Assembly: GCA_964565165.1 (NCBI GenBank)
Contig: CAZMDJ010000061.1
Location: forward strand, 1 to 5,742
Direction of reading: 5' to 3'
Origin: ZLKRG08 sp964565165
GTDB lineage: Bacteria > Actinomycetota > Actinomycetes > Nanopelagicales > Nanopelagicaceae
DNA length: 5,742 nt
This document shows, piece after piece, positions 5,209 to 5,742 of this stretch (the stretch's first letter is position 1; every line of letters starts with the position of its first letter). Below the pieces are notes generated by a model, which had not been told where the DNA came from, did no database searches, and was given only the letters and a program-made list of their open reading frames with translations. The position numbers were made by a program, and so were the translations under genes.

Positions 5209-5742
5209 AACACCGTAAACCAGATCCTCATTGGTCAGGGGCAAAGCCACCTGCACTTGAGAAATCACAGATTCCAAAACACGTTGCAGTGGTTATGGAT
5301 GGCAACGGTCGTTGGGCGCGAAATAAAGGTTTAGTTCGTACTGAAGGCCATAATGCTGGTGAAGCGCCGCTATTCGACATGGTCGAAGGCGCAATCGAAA
5401 TCGGAGTAAAAGAGTTAAGTGCATATGCATTTAGCACTGAAAACTGGAAGCGTTCGCCTGAAGAAGTTAAATTCTTGATGGGTTTCAATAAGGAAGTTTT
5501 ACGTCGACGTCGCGATCAAATGAACGAATTAGGAGTTCGAATTCGATGGGTTGGCCAAGAGAAGAAGCTCTGGTCTTCAGTTGTCGATGAGCTGCTTGAA
5601 GCAGAAGAGCTAACTGCAAATAACAAAGTATTAACTTTAAATATGTGTGTTAACTATGGTGGCCGCGCAGAGATTGTTGCTGCTGCCGAAGAGCTGGCGC
5701 GCGATTTCAAGCGCGGAAAAGTTTCTAAGTTCGACGAGAAGA
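5205..5742 (+). CDS. uppS: Isoprenyl (undecaprenyl/decaprenyl) diphosphate synthase, 3'-truncated by the window edge
   Basis: This cis-prenyltransferase adds isopentenyl diphosphate units to an allylic primer to make the long-chain polyprenyl diphosphate that, after dephosphorylation, carries cell-wall precursors across the membrane. The 179 visible codons contain the family signatures: VAVVMDGNGRWA (27-38) with catalytic Asp32, the TEGH segment (46-49), YAFSTENWKRSPEEV (74-88), the basic RRRRD stretch (100-104), RIRWVG (112-117) and NYGGRAEI (150-157). The C-terminal part (expected RTSGE motif and about 70-110 residues) lies beyond the window. ATG 5205 overlaps the recO stop. The N-terminal extension before VAVV is about 26 residues, shorter than in Mycobacterium tuberculosis Rv2361c. 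Whether the product is C50 or C55 cannot be told from this part. The reading frame stays open to the edge with no lesion. Confidence 0.95.
   Translation, partial: MKHRKPDPHWSGAKPPALEKSQIPKHVAVVMDGNGRWARNKGLVRTEGHNAGEAPLFDMVEGAIEIGVKELSAYAFSTENWKRSPEEVKFLMGFNKEVLRRRRDQMNELGVRIRWVGQEKKLWSSVVDELLEAEELTANNKVLTLNMCVNYGGRAEIVAAAEELARDFKRGKVSKFDEK

Noticed and set aside
5228..5488. Minus-strand open frame of 86 codons
   Set aside because: It lies opposite the uppS catalytic region, whose translation matches the family closely. The minus-strand product has no recognisable features.

Overview
This window is a stretch of housekeeping chromosome, with every gene on the + strand. The proteins most resemble actinobacterial versions: a GlnA2-type glutamine synthetase, a long LeuA with the VDLRDGNQAL and GNGERTGN motifs, a short RecO, and a UppS with RIRWVG and FSTENWKRSPEE. 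The DNA, however, has only moderate GC (roughly mid-40s percent by eye) and many A/T-ending codons. That combination suggests a streamlined, low-GC actinobacterium such as the freshwater acI group (Nanopelagicales: Planktophila/Nanopelagicus). The lineage is an inference from composition and remembered protein similarity, not from a search.

Layout. 1-1250: the 3' three-quarters of nadE (glutamine-dependent NAD+ synthetase), entering the window just before its glutaminase cysteine. 1251-1301: a 51-base gap with a perfect 7-bp dyad and a possible leaderless promoter. 1302-2597: a glnA2-like glutamine synthetase. 2598-2737: a 140-base leader region for leuA, holding a promoter, a 14-codon leader peptide with three consecutive Leu codons, a stem-loop, a loop-to-downstream pseudoknot helix, and a ribosome binding site complementary to the Leu codons. 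2738-4453: leuA. 4454-4476: a 23-base gap with a possible leaderless -10 box. 4477-5208: recO. 5205-5742: uppS, overlapping recO by 4 bases and running off the right edge.

The genes do not form one pathway. nadE and glnA are linked loosely through glutamine (NadE consumes it, GlnA makes it or a gamma-glutamyl amide). leuA is the committed step of leucine synthesis and has its own leucine-sensing leader. recO and uppS are translationally coupled and serve DNA repair and cell-wall lipid carrier synthesis.

I found no mobile element, CRISPR array, phage gene, tRNA or rRNA, no defence system, and no convincing intrinsic terminator. The most rewarding part is the leuA leader. A leader peptide plus pseudoknot upstream of actinobacterial leuA is, as I recall, already described by comparative genomics. 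The complementarity between the Leu codons and the leuA Shine-Dalgarno sequence is a concrete mechanistic detail worth checking.
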